From: an uncultured Collinsella sp.
Lineage (GTDB): Bacteria > Actinomycetota > Coriobacteriia > Coriobacteriales > Coriobacteriaceae
DNA: 64,000 nucleotides
NCBI GenBank assembly: GCA_900544115.1
Contig: UQTW01000004.1
Span: 1-64,000 of the forward strand
Direction: 5' to 3'
The notes beneath the pieces are model-generated. The model was given only the letters and a program-made list of their open reading frames with translations. It searched no databases and had not been told where the DNA came from. Positions 14,871-23,809 of the stretch are shown in pieces. Both the position numbers and the translations under genes were made by a program. How positions within the stretch are numbered: position 1 is the first letter of the stretch; each line of letters opens with the position of its first letter.

Positions 14871-16868
14871 CTATTGCAGGTCCAGCTGGTCTAGGTATTC
14901 CTTGCCGTGCTCGGAGATATGGCGCTTGCGGCCCGCCTCGTCGTTGCCCAGCAACAGGTTGAACATGGTTTCCATCTTGGTGACGTCCTCGGGCTCCACC
15001 TTGATCAGACGGCGCGTCTCGGGGTTCATGGTGGTGAGCCACATCATGTCCGGATCGTTCTCACCAAGACCCTTGGAGCGGTTGATGGAGCACTTCTGGT
15101 CGCCGATCTCCTTGAGGATGCCGTTCTTCTCGAGCTCGGTGTAGGCAAAGTAGGTCTTCTCTTTGCAGTTGATCTCGTAGAGCGGCGACTCGGCGATATA
15201 CACGTAGCCCTCGTCGATAAGTGTGGGCACCAGGCGGTAGAGCATGGTGAGCACGAGCGTGCGGATGTGGTAGCCGTCGACGTCGGCGTCCGTACAGATG
15301 ATGACCTTGTTCCAGTTGAGGTTGTCCAGGTCAAAGGCACCAAGGTTCTTGATGCGCTTGTCCTTGATCTCCACGCCGCAGCCCAGCACGCGCATAAGGT
15401 CCATGATGATGTCGGACTTAAAGATGCGCGGATAGTCCTCCTTCAGGCAATTGAGGATCTTGCCGCGGACGGGCATAACACCCTGGAACTCGGCATCGCG
15501 CGACGTGCGGATGGCGCCTGCTGCCGAGTCGCCCTCTACGATGTAGATCTCGCGGCGGCTCTTGTCCTTGGAGCGGCAATCGATGAACTTTTGCACGCGG
15601 TTGGCCATGTCGGTCTTCTGCTGCAGGTTGGTCTTGATGCTCTGGCGGGTCTTCTCGGCATTCTCGCGCGAGCGCTTGTTGATGAGCACCTGCTCCATGA
15701 TCTTATTGGCGGCGTCTTTGTTCTCGATCAGGTAGGTCGAAAGGCGCTCCTTAAAGAAGGCGGTCATGGCCTGCTGGATAAAGCGGTTGTTGATGGCCTT
15801 CTTAGTCTGGTTTTCGTAGGACGTCTGGGTGGAGAAGCAGTTGGTCACCAGCACCAGGCAGTCCTGGACGTCCTGCCATTTGATACCGCTCTCGTTTTTG
15901 TTGTACTTGCCCTGTTGCTTAATGTAAGCATCGATGGCGCTGGTCAGAGCACTGCGGGCCGCCTTCTCGGGCGAGCCGCCGTTCTCGAGCCATGACGAGT
16001 TGTGGTAGTACTCCTGCATCATGAAGGTGCGCGAGAAGCACATGCACGCGGTGATCTTTACGTTGTAGTCGGGCAGGTCCTCGCGGTCGCGACCGCGGCG
16101 GTCGGCCTCGATAAAGAAGGGCTCAGTAAGGTAGTCGGTACCGACCTTCTCGAGCACATAGTCCTCGATGCCCTTGGGATAGCAGAAGTCCTCTTCGGAA
16201 AACTCGCCATCGTCGCCCTCGATACGCAGACGGAAGGTCACGTTGGCATTGACCACGGCCTGGCGGCGCATGGTCTCGCGATACCAATCGTGGGGAATGC
16301 TGATGGAGGTAAAGACCTCAAGATCGGGGCGCCACTTGATGGTGGTGCCGGTGTGGTTCTCGTCGCTGGGCTCAATCTCGAGTGCCTTCTTTTTGGCACC
16401 GACGACCTTGCCCTTCTTAAAGTGCAGGGAGTACTTGTTGCCGTCGCGCCAAACCGTGACGTCCATGTATTCGGAAGCGTACTGGGTCGCGCAGGAGCCC
16501 AGGCCGTTGGTGCCGAGCGAGAAGTCGTAGTCGCCGCCCTGGTTGTTATTGTATTTGCCGCCGGCGTAGAGCTCGCAAAAGACGAGTTCCCAGTTAAAGC
16601 GCTTTTCGGAAGGGTTCCAGTCGAGCGGGCAGCCACGGCCGTTATCCTCTACCTGGATAGAGCCATCGCGAAAGGCGGTAAGGGTGATGAGCTTGCCGTA
16701 GCCCTGGCGCGCCTCGTCAACGGCGTTGGACAGGATCTCGAAGGCGGCATGCGCGCAGCCGTCGAGCCCGTCCGAGCCAAAGATGACGGCGGGGCGCAGG
16801 CGTACGCGCTCCTCGTCCTTGAGCTGACGAATACTGTCGTTACCATAGTTTGCGGTGTTTTTTGCCAT
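14871..16868 (-). CDS. Type IIA DNA topoisomerase subunit B (ParE/GyrB-like)
   Basis: The 665-residue product has the GHKL ATPase signatures E44-ILSNAVDEA, VEDNGRG (73-79) and GTNGLG (119-124), and the TOPRIM motifs EGDSA (445-449) and TDADVDG (about 533-539) that hold magnesium at the cleavage site. The ATG at 16868 is preceded by GAGAG and, further off, AAAGGAG; another in-frame ATG 39 nt upstream is possible. It is probably co-transcribed with the A subunit. An insert-rich central region departs from E. coli GyrB/ParE. It is divergent from the XRE regulator gene across about 430 nt. Confidence 0.9.
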   Translation of the reverse strand: MAKNTANYGNDSIRQLKDEERVRLRPAVIFGSDGLDGCAHAAFEILSNAVDEARQGYGKLITLTAFRDGSIQVEDNGRGCPLDWNPSEKRFNWELVFCELYAGGKYNNNQGGDYDFSLGTNGLGSCATQYASEYMDVTVWRDGNKYSLHFKKGKVVGAKKKALEIEPSDENHTGTTIKWRPDLEVFTSISIPHDWYRETMRRQAVVNANVTFRLRIEGDDGEFSEEDFCYPKGIEDYVLEKVGTDYLTEPFFIEADRRGRDREDLPDYNVKITACMCFSRTFMMQEYYHNSSWLENGGSPEKAARSALTSAIDAYIKQQGKYNKNESGIKWQDVQDCLVLVTNCFSTQTSYENQTKKAINNRFIQQAMTAFFKERLSTYLIENKDAANKIMEQVLINKRSRENAEKTRQSIKTNLQQKTDMANRVQKFIDCRSKDKSRREIYIVEGDSAAGAIRTSRDAEFQGVMPVRGKILNCLKEDYPRIFKSDIIMDLMRVLGCGVEIKDKRIKNLGAFDLDNLNWNKVIICTDADVDGYHIRTLVLTMLYRLVPTLIDEGYVYIAESPLYEINCKEKTYFAYTELEKNGILKEIGDQKCSINRSKGLGENDPDMMWLTTMNPETRRLIKVEPEDVTKMETMFNLLLGNDEAGRKRHISEHGKEYLDQLDLQ

Positions 16869-17303
16869 GCTCGCTCTCTCGATACTCCTTTGCTGCGTTT
16901 TAGTCATATAGATAGTCAAATTAGCATAGCCCAGCCCATAGGCGATTCCAAGCAACACGAAATCCATCGAACAATCGTTCGAATTAACGGGTATAGTGTT
17001 TAGTGTTAGCGCGGCATTGTTAAACAAATTTGGATACAAACGAATTTTATTTAATAGGGACCTAGTTTTACTAAACAAAATCGAACGATTATGGGTGACA
17101 CGATTCAGAAATTCGATGAGTTCGCGGATGCCCAATCTTACTCGGACAAAACCGAGTCGGTTCCGCCCGAGTAAGATGGAATGACGAATCGAAACTGCTA
17201 TATCCGTATACCGATGACAGATATAGTTGACATCAATTAGTCGATGCAATATATTTCTGGCATGATGCAACGGATATTTGTCCATTACTACGAAAGGAGT
17301 TCC
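16869..17303. promoter_or_regulatory. Long AT-rich divergent control region with nested palindromes
   Basis: About 435 nt without a gene separate the topoisomerase B-subunit gene from the XRE gene. The region is far more AT-rich than its surroundings. It contains CGAAC-AATC-GTTCG near 16972-16985 and a nested palindrome: outer arms 17135-17145 / 17167-17177 (ATCTTACTCGG / CCGAGTAAGAT) around AACCGA-G-TCGGTT (17150-17162). These are operator candidates for the XRE protein or for supercoiling-sensitive control. Confidence 0.55.
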
Positions 17304-17534
17304 ATGCCGGGCAAAAAGAACCTACGCATGAAGGCGGCACGCGCGGCGGCTGGCCTTTCGCAAGCTGACTTGGCCCGGGCCGTGGGCGTTACGCGCCAAA
17401 CGATCGGCCTTATCGAGGCGGGCGGCTACAACCCCACGCTCAATTTGTGCGTGGCAATCTGTAAAGCGCTACGCGTTACGTTGAACGATCTGTTTTGGGA
17501 AGACGAAACCGACGCCGACCCTAATACTCTTTAG
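17304..17534 (+). CDS. XRE-family helix-turn-helix regulator
   Basis: The 76-residue protein is essentially one Cro/C1-type domain (AARAAAGLSQADLARAVGVTRQTIGLIEAGGYNP) ending in LRVTLNDLFWED, the standard tail of short YgzD-like regulators. The ATG at 17304 follows AAAGGAG; the frame is open farther upstream without a better start. It lies 9 nt before a membrane protein gene, an arrangement in which the small regulator often represses its own operon. Confidence 0.92.
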   Translation: MPGKKNLRMKAARAAAGLSQADLARAVGVTRQTIGLIEAGGYNPTLNLCVAICKALRVTLNDLFWEDETDADPNTL

Positions 17535-17543
17535 GAGTTCACT

Positions 17544-18128
17544 ATGAAATACGAAGATCTGAAAATCGTGCAAAAGTGGCGTGAATATGCCGGCCCAAAG
17601 GATGAACGCCTGGAGGCTGAGAACGCGAAGATCTACAAGATTGGTTTCGTGCTGCTTTCGTTTGGCATGTTGATGATCTTTTTCTACCAGTTTATAGCTC
17701 GACAGGTTGCGTGGGTTCACAGCGACGCCAGTGAAATGTCGCATGGCTTTGCAACGCCGTTCGAGGCAGCCATGTATTTGTGGCTCGTTCTCGTGATGTT
17801 GATTTGTGCAGGACTGCAAACGCGGAAGGGCTATGTCGATACCAATCGTTTTGGGCAAACCGAGCATCTTCCTGTTGGATATTTCCTGCTTGTCAGCGGT
17901 CTTAGCGGCACCGCGTTCGCGCTTGTTATTGCCGCAATGCGCTGTGTCGCTGAGGCGCAGATCGTACCGCTCGAAAGCGTCTTTTGGTTGGCGAACCTGG
18001 CCACGGGCGTGTTCTGCGGTGCGACGATTTTCGCGGCCACGTTTGCTGTCCTGTGCGCAACGTTTTTCACGGCGAAAAGACGCCGTACCAAGCTCGAGGC
18101 AGAACTCGACTCCTCAGACGACATTTAA
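17544..18128 (+). CDS. Four-helix membrane protein of unknown function
   Basis: The 194-residue product has a charged N-terminus (about 1-30), four hydrophobic segments (about 31-52, 75-92, 112-133, 147-172) and a basic, charged C-terminal tail. It resembles the unnamed membrane proteins that follow short XRE regulators in Firmicutes and Coriobacteria (DUF3169/DUF6773-like layout), but I cannot name the family with certainty. It is co-transcribed with the XRE gene 9 nt upstream. A terminator follows at once. Confidence 0.75.
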   Translation: MKYEDLKIVQKWREYAGPKDERLEAENAKIYKIGFVLLSFGMLMIFFYQFIARQVAWVHSDASEMSHGFATPFEAAMYLWLVLVMLICAGLQTRKGYVDTNRFGQTEHLPVGYFLLVSGLSGTAFALVIAAMRCVAEAQIVPLESVFWLANLATGVFCGATIFAATFAVLCATFFTAKRRRTKLEAELDSSDDI

Positions 18129-18133
18129 TGCGC

Positions 18134-18171
18134 AATGGGCTGGCTCTGGGTATTCAGAACCAGCCCATTTT
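18134..18171 (+). terminator. Terminator of the XRE/membrane protein operon
   Basis: Arms AATGGGCTGG and CCAGCCCATT (18134-18143 and 18160-18169), extended inward by TCTG/CAGA pairing, are followed by a short TT. It starts 5 nt after the stop codon. Confidence 0.7.
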
Positions 18172-18415
18172 GATGATCGATGAGCCGAGTCGGCGTCTCT
18201 CACAAAAGTAAGTAGGAGCTAGCGAGGCCTATCCGAATTGACCTCATTGGCGGTGTTTTTTCGAGTGCTACAGCGGCTGCCGTAAGGGGAGCGTTGCTGT
18301 CTTTGCAAGAAGGTGCCCCGTGGCGGTAGTGCCGTTCAAGGGTCAAAGTGTCCAATTTGAGCGCGCGAAAGCGTCAGGCCCCGGAGCGCTTTCGATATGC
18401 CGGGCAGTCTGGCCG
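18172..18415. other. Intergenic stretch with one hairpin
   Basis: No gene is seen. CGAAAGCG (18366-18373) pairs with CGCTTTCG (18387-18394) beyond the 3' end of the LuxR-type gene; without a T-run it is only a weak terminator candidate for that gene. Confidence 0.4.
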
Positions 18416-19420
18416 CTAGCGCAACATATGCGCGACCAGCTCGGCACGAGTTCCGATGCCAAGCTTTGCGTATACGCCGGATAGGCGGTTTTTGACGGTG
18501 CCCAGCGATACTCCCATATGGCGTGCGATTTCGGCGTTGGTCCACCCACGACAGGCGAGCATGGCCATGGTGAATTCCGTGGTCGTTAGATCGTCGGCCA
18601 CGTCCTCGCCCGAATCGGGGTTGTGGATGCGCCGCCAGCCGTAGCTGAATCGATACGTGATCTCGATGATGCGAGCGAAATCGTCAGGGTATTGCGATTT
18701 TAGGCATGCCTCGATGAGTCCCTGCAAAAGGCCATGGTGTTCGCCGATGAGTTCGATAAGGCCGTCGGGGCGCGCAATGTCCCAAGCGGCGCCAAAATGC
18801 GCTTTTGCGGCGTCGACGTCTTTGAGACTCATGCAGGCCATGGAAGCCGACAGGTGCAGGAACAGCTCCGAGATGGGATAACTTCCCTGTTTCATGATCA
18901 GGGCGTTTTCCGCCATGCCCAGGCTGCGGCCGTATTCGCCGCGCAGATACAACGCGTGCGCCATCACGTAGCTGGCGAACAGGCGCAGGCCTTCGGGCAG
19001 ATGCGCCGCAAGTGGATAAAACTCTTCGGCAGAATACGGGGAAGGCAAGTGCAACAGGACGCTCGCGGCGGAGGCGAACAGGATATGCGTGGCGTGGACG
19101 GCAGACGATTCCTCGTCAGTTGGCGTATCGAGGATGCCCGCAAGGCAACGACGGGCATCGGTGATACGGTTGAGCGACAGACTGGCATATCCGCAGATAA
19201 GGCATGCGGAATAGCGCAGCGCGGGGTCGGTGGCGTCAAGATAGGGGCGTGCTGTCTCGGCGGCGAGTGTGGCCTGTCCGCGAAAGTACAGCGCTTCCGC
19301 CGTGGCGATGGTGCGTGAATCGGGGTCGGAAATGCCTGCAACCGCAGCGTCAATCTGCCCCGGCACAAAGGCGGTGCACATCAACGGCATGGGAATGCGC
19401 GGGTAGCCATCGCAGTCCAT
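18416..19420 (-). CDS. LuxR-type transcriptional regulator
   Basis: The 334-residue product ends in a LuxR/NarL helix-turn-helix (LTTTEFTMAMLACRGWTNAEIARHMGVSLGTVKNRLSGVYAKLGI, about 280-325). The long N-terminal part is helical and Ala/Leu-rich with repeat-like spacing, suggesting a TPR/MalT-like sensor region without an ATPase domain. The ATG at 19420 is chosen because GGGAGATGGAAG precedes it. No partner gene is adjacent, so targets and signal are unknown. Confidence 0.85.
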   Translation of the reverse strand: MDCDGYPRIPMPLMCTAFVPGQIDAAVAGISDPDSRTIATAEALYFRGQATLAAETARPYLDATDPALRYSACLICGYASLSLNRITDARRCLAGILDTPTDEESSAVHATHILFASAASVLLHLPSPYSAEEFYPLAAHLPEGLRLFASYVMAHALYLRGEYGRSLGMAENALIMKQGSYPISELFLHLSASMACMSLKDVDAAKAHFGAAWDIARPDGLIELIGEHHGLLQGLIEACLKSQYPDDFARIIEITYRFSYGWRRIHNPDSGEDVADDLTTTEFTMAMLACRGWTNAEIARHMGVSLGTVKNRLSGVYAKLGIGTRAELVAHMLR

Positions 19421-19717
19421 CTTCCATCTCCCAACAGCTGGCAACATTAGCAGCCATTTTACCCCTGTTGATCGGGACTGGAATTTGTGGTTATCGCCTA
19501 CGATTATGCCGAACGTATAAAGGAAGAGTCTATTGGCGATGCTCCCAAGGTGGCTACCGAAGCCTAGCTGACCTCGACATTAGGAAAAATTGCCACCCCT
19601 GCAAAAAGCTCCGTCGCAGCGATGGGAAACGAACCTCGCTCTGCATATAATGAGGTCATATGACGGTGCGTTTGCATACGTGTAGCGCATTCCCATCGAA
19701 CCGAAAAGGAGCTTTGC

Positions 19718-20698
19718 ATGGATCCCAACAAGCGTCCCGACGACATGGTGCGTATCACCACTCCCGAACTCGCTCAGGCGTTCATCGAAGAGCAGGTTGC
19801 TGCAATCCGTGAGCAGATCGGCAACAAGAAGGTCCTGCTGGCCCTTTCCGGCGGCGTTGACAGTTCTGTCGTCGCGGCGCTGCTGATCAAGGCCATCGGC
19901 AAGCAGCTCATCTGCGTGCACGTGAACCACGGCCTTATGCGCAAGGGCGAGAGCGAGCAGGTCGTCGACGTGTTCAAGAACCAGATGGACGCCAACCTGG
20001 TTTACGTGGACGCTACCGACCGCTTCCTCGATAAGCTCGTCGACGTCGACGAGCCCGAGGCCAAGCGCAAGATCATCGGCGCCGAGTTTATCCGCGTGTT
20101 CGAGGAGGAGGCCCGCAAGGTCGGTGACGAGGTCAGTTTCCTCGCCCAGGGCACCATCTACCCCGACATCCTGGAGTCCCAGGATGGCGTGAAGGCTCAC
20201 CACAACGTTGGCGGCCTGCCCGAGGACCTGCAGTTTGAGCTCTGCGAGCCCGTTAAGCTGCTGTACAAGGACGAGGTGCGCGTCGTGGGCCGCGAGCTCG
20301 GCCTGCCCGAGAACATGGTTGAGCGTCAGCCGTTCCCCGGTCCTGGCCTGGGCGTCCGCTGCCTTGGCGCCATCACCCGCGACCGTCTCGAGGCGCTGCG
20401 CGAGGCCGATGCCATCGTGCGCGAAGAGATCGACAAGGCCGGCCTGACCATCTGGCAGTACTTTGCCGTAGTGCCCGATTTCCGCGCTACCGGTGTGCGC
20501 GAGGGCAAGCGCGCCTACGACTGGCCCTGCATTATTCGCTGCATCAACACCGTCGACGTCATGACCGCCGAGGTGCCCGAGCTCGATTGGGCGCTGCTCA
20601 AGCGCATTACCGCTCGCGTGACCGCCGAGGTCCCCGGTATTTGCCGCGTTTGCTACGACCTCACGCCGAAGCCCGTTGGCACGGTCGAGTGGGAGTAA
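19718..20698 (+). CDS. guaA: GMP synthase, ATP-pyrophosphatase subunit without glutaminase domain
   Basis: The 326-residue protein is the synthetase half of GMP synthase. It has the PP-loop SGGVDSS (44-50), HVNHGLMRKGE, HHNVGGLPE and the C-terminal dimer domain ending in TPKPVGTVEWE. It amidates XMP to GMP using ATP and ammonia. The usual N-terminal glutamine amidotransferase domain (about 190 residues) is absent, and no such gene is found just upstream. A clear AAAGGAG supports the ATG at 19718. Either a glutaminase subunit is encoded elsewhere, as in archaea, or the enzyme uses free ammonia. A TATAAT (19646-19651) upstream may be its -10. Confidence 0.88.
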   Translation: MDPNKRPDDMVRITTPELAQAFIEEQVAAIREQIGNKKVLLALSGGVDSSVVAALLIKAIGKQLICVHVNHGLMRKGESEQVVDVFKNQMDANLVYVDATDRFLDKLVDVDEPEAKRKIIGAEFIRVFEEEARKVGDEVSFLAQGTIYPDILESQDGVKAHHNVGGLPEDLQFELCEPVKLLYKDEVRVVGRELGLPENMVERQPFPGPGLGVRCLGAITRDRLEALREADAIVREEIDKAGLTIWQYFAVVPDFRATGVREGKRAYDWPCIIRCINTVDVMTAEVPELDWALLKRITARVTAEVPGICRVCYDLTPKPVGTVEWE

Positions 20699-20731
20699 GC
20701 TAACTCAGCTGGTAGGCGACGAGAACTAGCA

Positions 20732-20809
20732 GATGTGACAAAGGGACAGTCCCTTTGTCACATCCTCGATATTATGTGAGGGATGGTACGCCACGCGGCG
20801 TGCCATCCC
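20732..20809. repeat. Composite intergenic repeat: GGGAC palindrome plus second hairpin
   Basis: A perfect palindrome with 16-bp arms around a single base (20732-20764, core GGGAC-A-GTCCC) is followed by a second hairpin (20780-20809, GGGATGG...CCATCCC). The same two-part unit recurs at 26701-26778. It sits between convergent genes and may act as a terminator for both. Confidence 0.85.
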
Positions 20810-20814
20810 GTTCG

Positions 20815-21963
20815 TTATTTTAATGAGCCGAGTGCGCGAGTGGGAAGGGTCACGAGCATGGTCGTTCCGCGCTCCGAGCTCTCTTCGACCTCGATGGAGC
20901 CGCCGTGGAGTGCGGCAATCTCCCAGACCAGTGCAAGCCCCAGCCCCACGCCGCCATATGCCCTGCTGCGCGATTTGTCGACGCGAAAGAAGGGCTGGAA
21001 GATGCTCGTCTGGTATTGCTCGGGAATGCCCGGCCCCTGGTCGCGCACGCGTAGCAGCACGCGGTCGCCTTCGGCGCAGGCGTTGATTTGCACGGTCGAG
21101 TTGGGCGCGCTGTAACGTATGGCGTTTTCGGCCAAGTTGAACAGCAGCCGATAGATTAGCGTATCGCTGCCGATCGTTTGCGCGTCGCCCTCACTTGTAA
21201 GCGTGATGTCTTTTTGCTCGGCAAGGGGCGCCAGGTCCGTGAGTACTTCTTCGATCATCGGCGCCAGGTCAATCGCATCGTTGCAAGGGACACTGCGCAG
21301 CTCGCTCATCTCGAGCAGGGTCTTTGTCATGTGCGTCATCCGCTCGGTCTGCTCCTGCAGCAGCCCGAGCAGGCTCGCTGTATCGGCGTCGACGTCGGGG
21401 TGCTCGGCGCAAAACAGCTCAACCTGGGCCTGCATGAGCGCAAGTGGCGTGCGCAGCTCGTGCGCCGCATTGCCCGTAAACTGTCTTTGTGCGGAAAATC
21501 CCTCGTCAAGGCGGGCAATCATGTCGTTAAACGACGCGCTGCAGCGCCTGAGTTCAGAGGGCACGTCCTCGCTGATTTTTGTGTCGGCGAGGTTGTCGGG
21601 CCGCACGCTCTCGACTTGCGTCGCAAAGGAGCGCAACGGCTGCAACGCATGCCCGCTCACAAAGTAGGCCAGGACGCCTCCGAGCAGCGTCACCGCCGCA
21701 GTTATATACCAGCTCGTCGCGCCAAACGATTCTTGGGCGTCGTTCACGACGATGGTCAGCGCGTCGTCGAGCTCTTTGTTTGTCGGGTCAAATGAGCTGG
21801 GCGAGGCCGCCTCCACCTTGCTGTGCGCCGACGCTTCTGCACCAATCGAGTCCATGTAGCGCATGCCGGAGTAGCCAACCAGGCAATTCATAAGTACGCA
21901 GGTTGAACATATCAGCAGTGCCGTCATCAACGTGATGCGCCACTGCAGCGACAGCCGCTTCAT
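20815..21963 (-). CDS. Sensor histidine kinase
   Basis: The 382-residue protein has a transmembrane helix (about 8-30), a short extracytoplasmic part, a second helix (about 85-104), a HAMP-like linker, the H-box NAAHELRTPLALMQ with phosphoacceptor H168, and an HATPase domain (NLAENAIRYS, VRDQGPGIP, GVGLGLALVWEIAALHGG). It should autophosphorylate and pass the phosphate to the response regulator whose gene overlaps its start by 4 nt. The pair is divergent from the redox operon at 22724 and may control it. Confidence 0.93.
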   Translation of the reverse strand: MKRLSLQWRITLMTALLICSTCVLMNCLVGYSGMRYMDSIGAEASAHSKVEAASPSSFDPTNKELDDALTIVVNDAQESFGATSWYITAAVTLLGGVLAYFVSGHALQPLRSFATQVESVRPDNLADTKISEDVPSELRRCSASFNDMIARLDEGFSAQRQFTGNAAHELRTPLALMQAQVELFCAEHPDVDADTASLLGLLQEQTERMTHMTKTLLEMSELRSVPCNDAIDLAPMIEEVLTDLAPLAEQKDITLTSEGDAQTIGSDTLIYRLLFNLAENAIRYSAPNSTVQINACAEGDRVLLRVRDQGPGIPEQYQTSIFQPFFRVDKSRSRAYGGVGLGLALVWEIAALHGGSIEVEESSERGTTMLVTLPTRALGSLK

Positions 21964-22634
21964 TTGCCGTCCTCCATAACGTAGCCTTCGCCGATTCGGT
22001 TGCGGATGGGGTCGTGCCCCAACGCACCGCGCAGCTTTTTGCGCAGCGACGAGATATGCACGCGGGTCGCGTTGCTAAAGCTGTTGACGCTGCTGTCCCA
22101 TACATGCTCGATAAGCTCTTCCTGGCTCACCGGCCGCCCCTGGTTAAGCATCAGGTATTCCAAGATGCCGGTCTCCTTGCGCGTGAGGGATAGGGTCTCG
22201 CCGCCCACGGAGGCGAGGCGCGCCTTGGTGTCAAAGCTCAACAATCCACAGACTAGAACAACGTCGTTTTGCGTAAAGCGCCTGAGCGTGAGACTGCGTA
22301 TACGTGCCGCCAGCTCGTCAAGATGGAACGGCTTGGTGAGGTAGTCGTTGGCGCCCGCATCGAGCCCCGCTACCTTGTCGGAGACCTCGCCACGTGCCGA
22401 GAGCACAAGCACCTTGGTCTCACAATCAGTTGTCCTGAGTTGCCTGAGCACGGTCATGCCGTCGACATGGGGGAGATTGAGGTCGAGCACGACAAGATCA
22501 AAGGTCTCGACATCGAGCAGATCGAGGGCCTGCTGCCCGTCGTAGCAGCAGTCGACGCTATAGGCCAAGTTGCGCAGGCTGCGTGCGATCGCATCGCACA
22601 GCGCCCGCTCGTCCTCGATGACCAAGATGCGCAT
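21960..22634 (-). CDS. OmpR-family response regulator
   Basis: The 224-residue product has a receiver domain (acidic pocket near D8, phosphoacceptor D51 in VVLDLNLPHVDG, conserved Lys in LTKPF) and a winged-helix DNA-binding domain of the OmpR/PhoB type (LTRKETGILEYLMLNQGRPVSQEELIEHVW). The kinase gene follows with ATGA overlap. The divergent redox operon starts about 90 nt away, so its promoter is a likely target. Confidence 0.94.
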   Translation of the reverse strand: MRILVIEDERALCDAIARSLRNLAYSVDCCYDGQQALDLLDVETFDLVVLDLNLPHVDGMTVLRQLRTTDCETKVLVLSARGEVSDKVAGLDAGANDYLTKPFHLDELAARIRSLTLRRFTQNDVVLVCGLLSFDTKARLASVGGETLSLTRKETGILEYLMLNQGRPVSQEELIEHVWDSSVNSFSNATRVHISSLRKKLRGALGHDPIRNRIGEGYVMEDGK

Positions 22635-22723
22635 AACGTTCTCCTTGCATAATCATTCACGCTTAACACGGATTTTATAGTCGGTATGGTCCAATGGGTC
22701 GCGAAACGAAAGGAGTGGTCAGA

Positions 22724-22870
22724 TTGTTCAAAGCGATTAAGCCTGTGGCGCAGGTGGCTTTGCTGATCGTTGGGGTAGCCATGGTTGGCTTTGGAATTAT
22801 GCGCGGCGAGGCAGATGCCGTGCTGGCCAAGGCAATCAGGCTGTGCTTGGAGTGTATCGGAATTGGATAA
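22724..22870 (+). CDS. CD1871A-type CXXC membrane microprotein
   Basis: This 48-residue protein consists of one hydrophobic helix (about 7-26) and a C-terminal CLEC motif (C41, C44) in KAIRLCLECIGIG. It starts with TTG, 11 nt after a good AAAGGAG. It matches the tiny CXXC proteins found beside 4Fe-4S polyferredoxins and thioredoxin-like lipoproteins in gut anaerobes (CD1871A family). Its stop overlaps the TTG start of the polyferredoxin gene. It probably carries electrons or disulfides in that membrane redox chain; this role is inferred from context. Confidence 0.82.
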   Translation: MFKAIKPVAQVALLIVGVAMVGFGIMRGEADAVLAKAIRLCLECIGIG

Positions 22871-23774
22871 AAGAAAAAACACTGCATCGCATCTTTTAGC
22901 GCGATTTCGTGGATTGATTCAGGCGGCGGCGACGCTTGCGACCAATATTCACCTGCCTAACTTTGCCAAGGGCGGCATCTACCAGGGAGCGGGCAAAGCC
23001 GTCTGCGTGCCGGGCCTCAACTGCTACTCGTGTCCAGCGGCCTCGGGTGCGTGCCCCATCGGGTCGTTTCAGTCGGTGGTGGGCTCGTCTAAGTTTAGCT
23101 TCTCGTATTACGTCACCGGAACGCTCATTCTGATCGGCGTGCTGCTGGGACGTTTTGTATGCGGCTTTTTGTGCCCGTTTGGATGGCTACAAGAGCTTTT
23201 GCATAAGATTCCCAGCAAAAAGCTCTCCACGAAAAAGCTCAAGCCGCTCACGTACATCAAGTATGCCGTGCTGCTGTTTGCCGTGGTGCTGCTGCCCGTC
23301 TTGGTGGTTAACGATGTGGGTATGGGCGACCCGTTCTTTTGCAAGTACATCTGCCCGCAAGGTGTGCTCGAGGGCGCGATTCCGCTGTCCATCATGAACG
23401 TGGGAATCCGCTCCGCGCTGGGAAAGCTCTTTTCCTGGAAGCTCGCGATCCTCATTGTGGTTGCGGTGCTGAGCGTGCTGTTCTATCGCCCCTTCTGCAA
23501 ATGGATTTGCCCCCTCGGCGCATTTTATGCGCTCATGAACAAGGTGTCTTTGCTGGGGATCCAGGTTGACCAGTGCAAATGCGTCTCGTGCGGCAAGTGC
23601 GCCAAGGTGTGTCAAATGGACGTGGACGTTACGCGTACGCCCGACCATGCCGAGTGCATTCGTTGCGGCAAATGCGTGGGCGCGTGCCCCGTCGATGCTA
23701 TTAGCTTTCGCTATGGGCTGGGTGTGACGGGCGACAAACCCGCGCAGTCCACGCAAGCCTGCGAAAACAAATAG
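22863..23774 (+). CDS. Membrane 4Fe-4S polyferredoxin (NapH/CcoG-like)
   Basis: The 303-residue protein has several membrane helices (about 75-96, 128-150, 193-213), two CxxxCP-type pairs in RFVCGFLCPFGWLQE and RPFCKWICPLGAFYA, and two complete 4Fe-4S motifs near the C-terminus (CKCVSCGKCAKVCQ and CIRCGKCVGACP). The TTG at 22863 is taken as start because GGAG lies about 11 nt upstream and it overlaps the previous stop, implying coupled translation. It likely moves electrons across the membrane toward the thioredoxin-like lipoprotein encoded next. Confidence 0.88.
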   Translation: MDKRKNTASHLLARFRGLIQAAATLATNIHLPNFAKGGIYQGAGKAVCVPGLNCYSCPAASGACPIGSFQSVVGSSKFSFSYYVTGTLILIGVLLGRFVCGFLCPFGWLQELLHKIPSKKLSTKKLKPLTYIKYAVLLFAVVLLPVLVVNDVGMGDPFFCKYICPQGVLEGAIPLSIMNVGIRSALGKLFSWKLAILIVVAVLSVLFYRPFCKWICPLGAFYALMNKVSLLGIQVDQCKCVSCGKCAKVCQMDVDVTRTPDHAECIRCGKCVGACPVDAISFRYGLGVTGDKPAQSTQACENK

Positions 23775-23809
23775 GTACCTATATATGTTTCGATATAAAC
23801 GGAGGAACC

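Noticed and set aside
13140..14894. Long open frame opposite the topoisomerase A-subunit gene
   Set aside because: It is a Val/Leu/Asp-rich mirror of a high-G+C coding strand and has no family signature.
12585..16868. Housekeeping DNA gyrase (gyrA/gyrB)
   Set aside because: No GyrA box is visible, the A subunit is short, and the gene order is B then A as a stand-alone operon; a ParC/ParE-like second enzyme fits better, though without the rest of the genome this is not certain.
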